From: Nymphaea colorata
Taxonomy: Eukaryota; Streptophyta; Magnoliopsida; Nymphaeales; Nymphaeaceae
Reading direction: 5' to 3'
DNA length: 64,000 nucleotides
Assembly: GCF_008831285.2 (NCBI RefSeq)
Contig: NC_045140.1
Location: 19,528,370-19,592,369, forward strand
Part shown: piece by piece, positions 48,607 to 62,661 of the stretch
Position numbering within the stretch: the first letter of the stretch is position 1
How the letters are laid out: each line of letters begins with the position of its first letter
Position numbers and translations under genes: made by a program
The notes under the pieces: model-generated
What the model was told of the DNA's origin: nothing
Database searches by the model: none
The model's input: the letters and a program-made list of their open reading frames with translations, nothing else

Positions 48607-51000
48607 AGCAAGGAGCATATTAAATTGAAAGAACAATGCTTGAAATTATCCAAATCCAAGAGTTTAATCCTAACTCCAAGTCAAGTCCACGCGGTTTCAT
48701 ATGGAGCTGAATTCAACCAATACCAGACTTAATCAATTGAGATGACCTGGCTCGACCTAGGTCAAGTAAAAGTGCACGCCAACCCCTTGGTTCCACCCCA
48801 TATATCCCTAACTCAAACCTAGTCCGCCAACTCTAGATCTCCCAAACCCACTCGAACCTATTTCAGTCAAATTGAGTCAACTAGATTCGAGTCCAGTCAA
48901 CCATGGTCAAACCCCAGAGTCAGTCTACTCTCAATCAAGTCTCCACTGCAACCAATTTTAGTCAACTTGGCTTCAACTTACTTGAGCCCAAAGACACCAG
49001 ATTGGGCACACCTAGGGCACTTTAAATCCAGATTTCACAATCTACATCGTCCTAGAAGCACATTATCCAAATCGCTATTATTTGACTCAAATCCATATTT
49101 CAAATCCCGATGCATGACATATTCTCTAGTTCAGATTTGAATGTTAAAATATCATATTTATCTCAGTCCAATCTTATATCCAAACTTCCAATTGGGTTTC
49201 ATATGTAGGATGTGATCCAGAATTTTCTTTGGATCTGGGATTGTGATCCAAGTCTACAAATTAAATTCAATATTCACGACCCGTTTTCTATTTCAGATCT
49301 GAACCATGATTCTGGATCCCAATATGCATCCTTGTTCGGATCTCAATTTGTTGCCAATTTTATCCAAATTTCAATCAATTATAAACTATTGATTTAGATC
49401 CAAGTCCACAATCCGGTTCCATGTTCACAAATTATAAGTCCATCTTGGATCTAAATGTCAATTTCAAACATTTATGCAAAGCTTCTATCCAGATTGCAAT
49501 CTATTGTTCAAAATCCAAATCAACATTCCAACTGAATTTGTAATTTTAGTACAAGTCCAAGATCCAATCATCAAATTCAATTTCTAATCTTTCCTGATTA
49601 AAATCTACAATTTTACTAAAGATCCTTGCTTGGACCAGGGATTCGATCTCAACTTTGCTATATTTTTGCTTTCGAATAGAAATTCCAATTCAAATCCGAT
49701 TCACAGAACTGAGTTTAAGTTCATACAAATGAACTGATCGTCCATTTGTAAAGCCAACTTTGGATTTCAGAACCTTATTTCCATTCAAGCTATATATTAA
49801 ATCCAAATCGGTGAGCATATCACGCTCACAATAAATCTGAACCGTCTATCCAAAGGTCAAGCTCCATTTCTTTTTTATCTCTTTAAAATTATTAGAGTTT
49901 ATGATTTACATTTAGCTTGGTGAAATTCCCAAGAGTAATATCAATTTCATTGGTAGCAGATTCACCATACAATTTCATAAGCTTAATTTCTTAACTCCCG
50001 GTTGCTAGATTCCACATCTTGGACAAAGATTGGATAAGCTTCTCAATGGAGTGCAACTGTCGTGAAAGTGAGGGACACGTACGTGGTATTGCTCACACTA
50101 ATCTTCTGTCTCTCGCCCAAATGAGGACTCCTCTTCTTGGTAAATTTTTAGTAAAAAAAATTTGATGATCTAATAACATCGTGTGTGGTTGGCACAAGAG
50201 GAGATTAAGCACTATTTCCTTTCTCTTCTTGAGCTCTTTCTATCTTATTTACAGTTTGACGACAGTTCCTATTGCCCATGTTTGTTCTTTGTCTTCGCGA
50301 TCGATGGTACGAGTTGATGTGATAGACAGAAAAAAAGACGCTAGCTTTTATCCAACTTGAAAGGATCTATGCACCAGGCTCCGATCCATAAAGCATGATT
50401 AAGATCTACTAACCCATTATTATGTTCAGAAGAAGTTTTTGAAGTTGAAACATGTTAGTTTTGTTTTTGTTCTTCTTCCTTTTCTTGCTTTCCAATTTGT
50501 TTATTCTTTTAACTTCGTTCAATTAAAGCTATTTTCAACTGCATTTCATTTCAATTAGTATCGTGTTGCGAGGGTTAAGATCTTATACTAAACTTTATCA
50601 GATCTAATGTTAAGGCTTCCCAATGCAATTGTCATTAGATCAAAATAGTGTGGATTTTCCCTAATTCTTGGTGATGATGCAATAAAAGAAAAAAAGAAAG
50701 AAAGAGCCAATTGGAGAAAAAGGGAAGAAGAATAAGAAGAAGAAGAAGATTATTTTGGTGTTCTTCTGTAATGGATCGATTGACCTGATTACATGAAAAT
50801 GGAAGATAATATTTAAGAAAATCACTTTTTATTATTTTTTAAAATGCATTTTATAAAAATAAAGAATAACTTAGCGATGGAACTTAATAATACAAAAATA
50901 CAGTTCATATTTTTCGTTTGACAAGCCTATTCTATTGTAGCCTGGTGAAGAAGCTTAGAATTATAAGAAATGATAGGTCCGGCTGTGAAAATTTCTCTTT
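48607..51000. other. Gene-free region rich in degenerate AATCCAAATC words
   Basis: About 48640-49860 is dominated by short words such as CAAGTCCA, AATCCAAAT and GATTTGAAT at irregular spacing, without a fixed unit. Open frames here are products of this composition. From 49900 the DNA is ordinary AT-rich sequence leading into the RPL38 promoter. Confidence 0.5.
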
Positions 51001-51020
51001 CGTCCTTCTTCCGCTCGTTT

Positions 51021-51028
51021 AAACCCTA
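51021..51028 (+). promoter_or_regulatory. Telo-box (AAACCCTA) upstream of RPL38
   Basis: AAACCCTA lies 85 bases before the RPL38 ATG, within a pyrimidine-rich leader region (CTTTCGTCCTTCTTCCGCTC). Telo-boxes near transcription starts are a known hallmark of plant ribosomal-protein genes and other growth-related genes. Confidence 0.65.
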
Positions 51029-51112
51029 GCTCATACATTCTCTCTTTGAGCGAAAGGAATTGCTAGTTGCTACGGCCTTTGAAGAAGGGGTGCCGCAAGG
51101 CGACGACATAAG

Positions 51113-54079
<2,967 letters not shown>

Positions 54080-54199
54080 TGGGCCATCATTCACATTGCC
54101 TTGGGTAATTTTGAAGTCAGGACTCCGTTTCTTCCGTTTCCAACGATGTTTTCACCTTTTTGTTTTGTGGAGATTGTATCCCTTTAGGAATGTTTGGTG

Positions 54200-54450
54200 A
54201 TCACTGCTCTTAGTCTACGTTGATATTTGTCTGTCTTGACGTTTCATCCAAGTGAGAAAGGAAATGTTTTTTCATCTTGCTTCGCCTAAGAACAAGATTG
54301 TCTATTGATAAAGACGGCTTCCTTGACTATCATTGTTCTTACTCCAAGTTGAGCTATTTGTCTGACAATCAATCCAAGAGAGAAAAGCATCCCGTCTTGC
54401 TTCGTATAAGAACAGTGATGATTTTGTTGATAAAGATAGCTTCCTCTATT
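54200..54450. repeat. Diverged tandem repeat just 3' of RPL38
   Basis: Two units of about 115-125 bases (about 54207-54324 and 54333-54446) share GTTGA-ATTTGTCTG, ATCCAAG-GAGAAA, TCTTGCTTCG-TAAGAACA and TTGATAAAGA-GCTTCCT in the same order. Identity is clearly incomplete. They may lie in the 3' UTR or just beyond it. Confidence 0.75.
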
Positions 54451-56382
54451 GAATCCCGCCTGCCATGGCTGCCACATGGTTAAGGGGTTAAGGTTAATGG
54501 TAAAAAGAATTCAATGTCTAAGCCTCTAAGGTGCGTTTTGTTTGGCCTGATCTGATGGGAGTTTCCGTCTTGCCTCGCCAACAACACGCAAGCATACCGA
54601 CGTACCTTGTCCATGCAAACATGCACATACACACAATCTGCTGCAATTGAGCGATTGACCCATATCAGAGTGGATAACCTATTATTACAAATTTCAACAT
54701 TTGGTTGGGATTTTAGCGATGGAAGATGTTTCTTGAGAAAGGCCTTGGAAGATTATTGGGGAATGGTTGTGAGAACTGCACCCAAATTAGCTGTTATTGT
54801 GGGAAGCTGGTATTTGATTTGAACAGCTGCAAAAGGAAGAGTGAGTTCCAATTTGCACTCAAACGCAACCCTTCTACTTAGCAGACCTTTTCTGCCATTC
54901 ATATTGGATCCAATCTTGTTATATGCCATGAATCTTTATCCTCTGACCCCTCATTAAGATGATGAGAAAACAACTCAAAAGGTCCGCTAAATTGCATGCT
55001 ATCAAAGTTTTATCCAGATGGCCTCCGTACCGAACTCTGAAGTCTAAACGAAGGAGACTTATGTGGAACAAGCGAGCAAAACGCGAAGGATTGCGTTCAG
55101 GCTTTAGAGGAGTAGAGATCAGTTCTCCAGATTCCTATTACCACTCAGAAGAGAACAGAAAATACCTGAGGCTCAAAAAAAAAATTAAAAAAAAAAATAG
55201 AGAGAAAAACCAGTGACAGTGAAGAACAGAGAAGAATAAAGTTCAACATGACTGTCAACATTGCAACACTGTCGTTAGTATGTACACACACTACCAGATC
55301 ACACAATAACTCTTGATCTTGAAAAAAGTGAATGACACGGATAACTACCCATGATTTTCCCCATTACCCGCCTCAGACTTTCACATTTTATTGTTCGCTG
55401 CCCTCACATATTACTCGCAAGAGTAACCAAGATGCTACACTAAAAACACAATAGTAACTAGATATTTGATCGACTTGGTTGGCAATACCTCTGGATTCCG
55501 TCTCCCATGAATGCAGCAAATTTTGCAGAACGAAAACTGTAAGATCCTTGCTCCTCCATCACATTTATGCATGCTTGGCCTGAAAGTCCTTCAAAAACAA
55601 AGCCTACCACGTCCTTACTGTATGAGGTGTGTGCGAAAGCATCTCCTTCAGGCTGCAAAATTACTCCCATCAGCAATACCTTCGGCATCAGGAAGCAACA
55701 ACTATCCATCAGCAACAACCTTCGGCTGCCCATCACGCCTATCGGCAATACCTTCAGCTGCCCATCACGTTCAAAAGCAGTTTTGGGTGAAAAAAGGCCC
55801 CCCTCCCAGCTTCTTCAAAACTTGGCTGAAAACCAGGTTTTCACGAAACCCACTTGACAAACATCCTCCTAAAGATGTTATCAACATTTTGCCTCTGAAA
55901 CCCATTTTTCAATGGGTTGCCAAGCGCGTCCTAAAGTTTTTTCAGGGGTGCTTGGTTACTTCAGTTTTGAAATTCATGAATTTGAAGTAGATCTGATGTG
56001 GCATGTTTTTGCTGGTAAAAGATTTGTAGTAATATTCATGATTCATCAAACTACGGATCTTAAGGGGAAGGGTTTTATCTAAATACACTGTTTTCAAATC
56101 CTATCCTAAAGATCTCAAATCTGATGTTATCAAACGCTTCCTTAGTCTCGCCATGTTCTAAATAAGTCAGAGAAGACGTCAAGTCCAGAAGGTTTGCTTC
56201 TTATCAGTACCATCTACGCAGTCCGCTGCACTCGCAATTTGAGAAAAGAAATGCAAGTCAACGAACAAATGTAAAACCATAAAAGGCGTTTTAGGAGATC
56301 AGCTATGACAAATATACAAGACAATTACGTCAATACGTCCGTCCCCTTCCGGGTAGAACAGGAGGGAGACGCAGCTACTTGC
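54451..56382. other. Intergenic between RPL38 and the GC-rich unknown gene
   Basis: No supported gene. It includes short imperfect repeats at 55667-55772 and a stretch at about 55790-55960 with words such as GGTTGCCAAGCGCGTCCTAA that recall transposon ends, but no termini were defined. The basic open frame at 54959-55216 has no recognisable domain and ends in a run of Lys codons made by an A-rich tract. Confidence 0.4.
55667..55772. repeat. Short tandem repeat, about 33-36-base units
   Basis: ATCAGCAATACCTTCGGC, ATCAGCAACAACCTTCGGCT and ATCGGCAATACCTTCAGCTG recur in tandem, the last two followed by GCCCATCACG. Confidence 0.65.
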
Positions 56383-56907
56383 TTAGACAGAAAGGCTAAG
56401 ATAAACCGCGCCGGCGACGCCTAGCGCGTAGATACCAGCTGCCTTTCCGAAAAGTCCCCGGCCGGAACGAACCGCCGCTCCAACGCCGCCCGGGATCCTC
56501 TCCGCCAGGAGGAAAGTCGCTCCAATCGCTGCCAGCCCGGCTGGTATCCTCCTCGTGAGGGCCGCACCGGCGTTGGAGACGGCGGCGTCCGTAAATAGCT
56601 CTACCGCGAAGTCCTTGAAGTCCGGCAGGCCGAGGGGCTCCTCGATGGAGTTCGGTCGGGTTCGTCGAAGCGCGCGGTCGACCTGGAGCTGGGACGGCGG
56701 GGAGGGGATCCAATTGCGGACGAGGGGGAAGGAGGAGAGAGAGAAGTGGAGGCGAGAGGCAGCGCCGTGCAGCTGATAAGGGAGGACGCCAGGGAAGGCG
56801 TGCTGCCCTAAGGAAACGGCCTCCCTGTAGGCGGAATCGCAGGCTGACCCGAACTCCGGCGAGCTCTCCATCGCCCGCCGGACCTTCTTCGACGCCGACG
56901 CCCCCAT
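56383..56907 (-). CDS. Unknown small protein, possible N-myristoylation, two hydrophobic segments
   Basis: I do not recognise the family. Single exon, 174 aa, from ATG 56907 to 56383, clearly GC-richer than its surroundings, which supports real coding. It begins MGASASKKVRRAMESS: Gly2 with small residues at 5-6 followed by basic residues is a plausible N-myristoylation context. The middle is helix-rich (DSAYREAVSLGQHAFPGVLP) and then has a conserved-looking PLGLPDFKDFAVELFTDAAV block. The C-terminal 60 residues hold two hydrophobic stretches (AGLAAIGATFLLAE and GIYALGVAGAVYLSLSV), so membrane attachment is possible. A GA repeat abuts the start codon on the coding strand. Overlapping open frames in other phases are shadows of its high GC. 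Confidence 0.8.
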   Translation of the reverse strand: MGASASKKVRRAMESSPEFGSACDSAYREAVSLGQHAFPGVLPYQLHGAASRLHFSLSSFPLVRNWIPSPPSQLQVDRALRRTRPNSIEEPLGLPDFKDFAVELFTDAAVSNAGAALTRRIPAGLAAIGATFLLAERIPGGVGAAVRSGRGLFGKAAGIYALGVAGAVYLSLSV

Positions 56908-56908
56908 T

Positions 56909-56929
56909 CTCTCTCTCTCTCTCTCTCTC
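56909..56929. repeat. (CT)n microsatellite in the 5' UTR, against the ATG
   Basis: On the gene's strand this is a run of about 10 GA units ending one base before ATG 56907. GA-rich leaders are common in plants and may bind GAGA-type factors. Confidence 0.85.
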
Positions 56930-58010
56930 CCTTTACTTGATGTTTGGTGACGCTCCCTCTCACTGGAGACGAGATGTATTTTGTCATGTTTTGGAAAAGA
57001 AAAAGTTTACAGCTACCGTTTACGAATAATTTATAGAACACTGCCTCATGTCTAGAAATTTACGTTTGAATGCCTGATTACTGATTAGCAAGTTTTTTTC
57101 AAACAACTACCTACAGAAATCGTTCAACCCTATCTTTTGGAGTTGTACAAAATATTTTCACCCACTTTTTCCTACAATGATTTCGTTTTCAGCATAAGAG
57201 GTCATCGAACTCCTTTCGCGAGCTCCGATCATCTTCTCAAGCTATTCAATTGAGGAAGGATGTCACTACACTTTCAGAACCAAGTCCTTTTCCAAAGCTT
57301 GCAATTGCTTTCTTGCCAAATAGTTCTGCTTTCTTGTCTCTTGAACCAAGTCCTGCGTTTTCATTTCACCCTTGCCGGATTTTTATCAGAACATCCTGTT
57401 AGATTTTGATTATTATGCTTGCAGAAAAACCGTTTAAGGCACATGCCAAGTCCAAAAACAGGCCACTAATTTCATTTCAGCCCATCATATTCACTTGGCC
57501 GCTTTGGTTAGAGTTTTGTGCCACGTATCTATTTTCCAATTTCTTTTTTAAATACTTCATTTTTTATTTGCTAATTATTGTTTATATATGTTTCTCTTTA
57601 TTTATTTAAAACAAATTCTTCTTGAAATATTTTATATCAATTACAACTCATTCAATTGAATAGCATGTTAAGTCAGTCAATTTGGTTCTTAAATTGATGT
57701 TTAATTTCAATGATAGTATGATCCACTTGATTGAATATTCACAATATATCACATGTAAAGTTATTTTTGAAAACCCAAAATGCAAGTACCATCATTTACA
57801 AATCCAAAAAACGAATTAACGTGTACAAATCCAAAAGACCAAAAAGACAGGAAACGTCTACCAATAAATCCTACATTGCATGGAAGGGCCTTCCTGCTAA
57901 CTGAGGAGCAATACTAGTTTTGAGGAGTTTGATGTGGTTATAGACATTAAGGATGCTTGAAGGAAGCAGTAAAGGTTCATCTTCCTTCTTTCCTCTTGTT
58001 CGATCCATTG
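56930..58010. other. Intergenic AT-rich DNA
   Basis: Upstream side of the unknown gene, then AT-rich sequence. No gene is supported. About 57870-58015 may be the residue of an LTR, since a primer-binding-site-like sequence follows it. Confidence 0.4.
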
Positions 58011-58017
58011 TCTTATA

Positions 58018-58430
58018 TGGTACCAAAGCTTTGAAGGGATCTTCCGTTGAAGCACTATGGCATCATCGAGCTCTCCATCAAAGACATTTTTTCAATCTAG
58101 TATGCATGCTTCTCACTCTATTCTTCAGTCACCCAACAACTTGCAAAATTTCCTCTCTATTAAGTTCAACTCATAGAACTACTTCTTGTGGGCTTCTCAA
58201 TTTATGCTCATCCTGATCTCTTAGGATCTGATGGGATCATGGGACTCATTGACGGAAGTTGTCTTGCTCCTCTTATGTTCAAAGGCATCAAATCCAAGGA
58301 GGTGGATCCTGAGTACAAGTTAGCTCAAGAGAGATGTTTCAACTTCTTATAAATAAGATCCTCTCTTCTCTTAGCAAGAGAATACACAGCCAGATTGTTG
58401 GCCACACCGCGGCTTAATATAGTGGTCTTT
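58018..58430 (+). mobile_element. Degenerate Ty1-copia remnant (PBS-like site and gag start)
   Basis: ATGGTACCAAAGCTTTGA (58018-58035) resembles the TGGTATCAGAGC tRNA-Met primer-binding site of plant copia elements. ATG 58057 then opens MASSSSPSKTFFQSS, followed by NNLQNFLSIKFNS, a TAG, NYFLWASQFMLILIS, another TAG and DLMG; after a frame change, ILSSLSKRIHSQIVGHTAA. This order (LNxxNYxLWxxQ, DLMGxIDG, LSSLSxxxxxQIVG) is that of copia gag N-termini. The body downstream is missing. Several stops and frameshifts make it inactive. Confidence 0.7.
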
Positions 58431-58604
58431 CTCCGTATGAAAAAAAATTTCTAACTTTGCCCTGATCCCAATCCGTGCTGTTTTTCCTCAATCAAAAGAT
58501 ATCGTAAACTCACCTTCTTTAAACTTCTGAGAACCAACTTTGTGCTTGTTCCAGAAGTCGGCTTTTGCATGAAACAGACTAGGTAATATGCTTTTAGCCC
58601 AAAC

Positions 58605-58785
58605 CATTGGCATGGACTGACTCTGCAGATTTTGCTGATACAGATCTTAAGCAATGGGATCTACAAAGCAGTTCTGCACAGAACCACAGTCAACAAGGAG
58701 AAGGCGAGGATGCCATGGGATGACCTTGAGAGTTTTGTGCACCAAGCGAGCGAAGAAGCCTTTGGTTTACCCAAGTAATTTTCTT
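58605..58785 (+). pseudogene. 3' fragment of a 2-oxoglutarate/Fe(II) dioxygenase gene
   Basis: In one frame 58635-58710 reads [20 protein letters not shown] then KEKARM, matching the C-terminal region of flavonoid-type 2-oxoglutarate dioxygenases (family pattern QILSNGxYKSVLHRxxVNKEKxRxSW), including the Arg that in this family follows the last iron-binding His region. The next residues should give SWxVFxxPP but decay; [13 protein letters not shown] before TAA at about 58780 looks like the shifted PPxExxxGPLPK tail. No upstream exons or HxD motif are visible. Fragment only; the subfamily (anthocyanidin synthase-like or other) is not certain. Confidence 0.65.
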
Positions 58786-58789
58786 TTTT

Positions 58790-60995
58790 ATAAAAAGATT
58801 CATGTGCAAACACAAAAACACTCGCAGCTTTTATAGACAAAAAGACTCGTTACAATAAGACCAAGTAATGAAAAAAAGAGCAAGCAGTGCTCTTATTCCC
58901 TTGACAAATTATCTTCAGACGAACTCCTCCATGATCGATCCCTTCCTCATCAAGTTTGCTGCTCTACTGTGGGAGCTTGTTGAGTTTACAGTATTCGTAA
59001 TCCTTGTAACTTTTGCAAGTTGGCATCTCGTTATATCCTTCACAGCAATGGGAGAATGATTCGTTATTGCTGTTTTCTCTTCTGTTCTCTTCGGTTAATA
59101 ATCAATCTGCGTTCTTTCTAGTGAGAAAGGTAACTTTTTAGTTGGTGCTTCTTGCTGTAGGCGCTTTGATGAAAATGGCCTTTATCAATGGTAGACGATG
59201 ACAATGATGAAAGAAAGGGGAGGGAAAATTCACCAAATGCGTTGTCTAAATCTTGAAGTTTTTCTTGCTGATTTGCTTTTTAAGCCTTATTCGCCAATAG
59301 GGCTAACTTTGTAATGTTTCACGTGAAGAGAGTCGCATCCTTTTTACTATAACAAGGTATAATGTAGTGAAATTTTCAGATGATTCTAGTTCTTCGTTTT
59401 AGAAAGGCATGTTCCTGTTGGCTGGCAGAACCTATGCTTTATTTTGTGGTGTAACAGAATCAATTGGATCATATGCCCTTATCAGTCTTAGTCCGTCTGC
59501 ATAATAGGAATAACATAATTCGACTTGAGAAACATGATTTGAAGGTGGAAAAAAAAATTATCACCTCTAAATTCAAACAAGGTGAAATATTTCAGGCTAA
59601 AAATAAACAGAAGTGCAAATATGGTGGAATTTTCTGTCACTGGAGAAAACCTTTTCCACCTAATGTCAACGCCAAAGACAGTCATGTTTTCTTTTAAGCC
59701 ATAGTCAAGGACAGCCTTGGAACAATCAGTACTTTCTTGTCACAAAATGTTCCTTGCATAAAAAGTTTTCTTGCACACCTCGTACAATTGTTTCTTGATC
59801 TTTATCACAGATCATTTGGTTTTACATTAAAGCAAGTCTATTGTACCATTTGGATGCCTCTTTCGCATCTGAAATGAAGAGGCCAATCAAGCTTTGGAAA
59901 TAACTAACTGTAAGCAATTTTTGCGAGAGTTTTTTTCGCTGATGCTGTATGTGCCATTGATACCACCTGAACATCTTTGGCTTCAGTTCGATTACCGGAT
60001 GTTAACTGCTCATCAAAAACCTATAATCTTGTTTAGCATTAAACTTAGAAAACTCATTCTCTTTGTTGACTTCCAAAATTGCATCAAGAACTTAACACTG
60101 CCATTAAGTTTGTTCAACAAATGATTAAAGTTCAACAAAATTAGTGACAATAAGGCAACTATCCCTTCCAATATTCTCAAGGTGGTGCAGGATAACCAAT
60201 CTACGAGATCATTAATATGCACGTCTTCGCTAACTAGTTACAACTTACAATAACTTCCAATTTTCTTACTCGGACGTCTACAGGTTTGCTGCAAGTGCCC
60301 CGATTCATATCCACATTTTCCTTAAACAACCAAGAAAACCTAAAAGTTTATCTGCCCCTTTTATCCCACGTATATCTGTCCCATCGTCAGAATATAAAGG
60401 GGCATTGCACAGATACTATAGTGCGAGGGCAACAAATGCGTAATAAAAAAAACGCCACTATAGTGCGCCAGGGAGCTGGAGTTGGTGACCCTCACTCAAA
60501 GATATTTGAAAAGAAAGCCTTTGGTCAGGCATTGATGGAGATCTAAGGGACAAACACTACGACAGGTATCCCCAAATCGTATGATAGAAGAAGAGATTAG
60601 GGTTGTTTGACAGTTGAAATTTTATGTGAGTGGTCTATGAATTTATCCTGTAAATTAATGAAACACTACAACTATGTATTTATAAATCTACCTTAATCTT
60701 TAAAACATACAAAATATCCACAAAGTATTTCATTTGCAAACCAAAAAAAAAGATGATGACGAAGAGAGCTGTAAACATCACCAGTGAATCGGTTAAATGA
60801 TGAGCGGACTTTTGTATTTCATTTTTCCTTTAGAATATGGTCTCAAAGGTTCCTGTAGACCCTAATCCCAAAACCATCCCTAATCGCCAGTGACTAGTGG
60901 CGATGGTGGACAGCTCGCTGCGAAGGGGAACCGAGTCTTGACGGTTGGCGACGGTTCTTCTCCTTCTCGTCCGTTGGGCACCTCCAAATTTAAGA
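58790..60995. other. Intergenic, no supported gene; promoter of the PPR gene at the right
   Basis: AT-rich with several small open frames lacking domains. A telo-box in reverse orientation (TTAGGGTT, 60597-60604) lies about 390 bases before the PPR start, and GC content rises sharply from about 60870. Confidence 0.5.
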
Positions 60996-62661
60996 ATGGC
61001 CGGTCTCCTGCAAGTTGGTCCCTCTGCCCCGGTGGCATCACGCAGGAATGAGATGAAGATGCCATCGGCCCTTGAAAGAATTTCGCATACCTGCCACCGC
61101 GCACCACTGGCATCTCCAGGAAAAACGGGAATGGTGGTTTGGTGCAGCCTGAGGGGTGGGCCGAGGAGGCCGCTGTGGAGGGGCAGGGTTATGAGCACTG
61201 AGACCATTCAAGCGGTGCAGTCCCTGAAGCTAGCCAAGCACTCCCCAGACAAGTTGGCGTCGGTGTTTGGCAGCAGCATCGGCAGGCTCATAAAGTCAGA
61301 CCTCCTTGCTACCTTGGCTGAGCTGCAAAGGCAGAACGAGTTTGAATTAGCCATCATGGTATCATCTCTTGCCTAAACTAGACTCTGAATTCATGATTGT
61401 GATTTTATTGGAAATCATTTTGTGCTAATCTCTTGCCTAAACTAGACTCTGAGTTCATGCTATACACTTCTATATAGCATGATCATTGCACATCATGAGA
61501 TACAGGAAGTTTGATCTTTTAGGACTAGAACAGAAGTATCTGTGGCTTATGGTTAACTGTGGTTCTCAGTCTTGTTTAACTTCTGCATTTCATGCCTACT
61601 GAAAAGGGTATGCTTTTTCCTGTATCAGAATTCTATTTTGTTGGAGGAATTATTGTAACTTTTTTGTTGCCCTCTTGTAGGATTTGCTTTTCAGAAAAAA
61701 GTTGCATGTCACTCATGGCCTCACTTATTTCATTTAACCCATGGCGAAATGGCTAAAGCCTTTTCTTTTTCCTCTTTTGTACCATAGTTTGCTATCTCAG
61801 TAACCTAAAAACATTCTTCTAGGATTTTCTCTCTCTAATTTTCAGAGGCAGAATGTCAAGGTTTTAGATTTTTGGCAATTTCTTGTTTGTCTAAGCTGTA
61901 GTTGTGGCTTGGGGATTTTAACCAGTCGTTACGTGAGACAATCTTATACACATCCATGCATTGGAAGCAAGTAACAACAATGTCCTTCTACTTTGCTGTG
62001 ACAACTTTTTTCCATTATTGATTCCGTCAATGATCTACATGTTTTAGGTATTTGATTTTCTGCGAAAGGAATCATGGTACAGACCAGATCTTTCACTGTA
62101 CTCCGATATGCTGTTTATGCTGGGAAAAAACAAATTGGTTGAGATGGCCGAGGAACTTTTTGCTGAACTAAAAAGTGAAGGCCTAGGACCTGATACCAGG
62201 GCTTATACTGAGATGATTGGAGCCTTCCTACAGGCAGGTATGGTAGACAAGGCAATGGAGGCATACAGACTAATGAAGGAGGGAGGCTGCGAGCCAGATA
62301 AGCTTACATTAACCATTCTTATAAGAAACCTTGAGAAGATGGGAGACAAGCAGCTTGCTTTGGATGTTAAAAAGGAGTGTGCTGAATACATGGATTTTCC
62401 ACAGAGGTTTCTCAAGAAAGTTGGAAGAGACTATGTAAGAATACCAAGCCTTTGCATGTTTTCACTAAATTTTCTCATAAATGATAAGTAAGAATGGTAT
62501 AAATTTCTCCAACTGTTGTTTAAGTTCCAGAAAGGAAATCATGCCTTGACATGGAGCTGAATAATAATGCCTTACTGTTAACCTCGTGAATTGATCTCTC
62601 TTCAGAGGATAAGTTTGTGGAGCTGCTGAGGCTTTTGGGCATAGGTAGGCGAGGCATCTAA
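60996..62661 (+). CDS. Short PPR protein, THA8-like
   Basis: Organelle RNA-binding protein of the small THA8-like group; maize THA8 supports splicing of the chloroplast ycf3 and trnA introns, and relatives act in plastids or mitochondria. Exons 60996-61358, 62048-62434 and probably 62608-62661; 804 nt, 267 aa. ATG 60996 is the first in-frame Met. Residues 1-80 are Arg/Ser/Pro-rich with few acids, as in a transit peptide. Then come the family helix block (AVQSLKLAKHSPDKLASVF, LIKSDLLATLAELQRQNEFE) and, in exon 2, VFDFLRKESWYRPDLSLYSD, ELKSEGLGPDTRAYTEMIGA, GMVDKAMEAYRLMKEGG and CEPDKLTLTILIRNLEKMGD: P-class PPR units of about 35 residues. Exon 3 needs the acceptor ttcagag|GAT to stay in frame (DKFVELLRLLGIGRRGI); the nearer ttcag would end after seven codons. 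Exons 1 and 2 are firm, exon 3 less so. Confidence 0.88.

Noticed and set aside
48607-49900. Apparent repeat array of AATCCAAATC words, considered as a satellite or CRISPR-like array
   Set aside because: Spacing is irregular and units are not conserved. It is low-complexity degenerate sequence in plant nuclear DNA.
54959-55216. Basic 85-residue open frame ending in KKKIKKKNREKNQ
   Set aside because: The Lys-rich end is an A-tract. No family resemblance and no neighbouring exons were seen.
55458-55990. Overlapping open frames on both strands of up to 159 residues
   Set aside because: They arise partly from the short tandem repeat at 55667-55772, overlap each other in opposite directions, and have no recognisable domain, ATG context or splice support.
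60830-61207. 125-residue minus-strand open frame opposite the PPR exon 1
   Set aside because: Antisense shadow of a GC-rich exon. The plus strand has matching PPR family sequence and splice sites.
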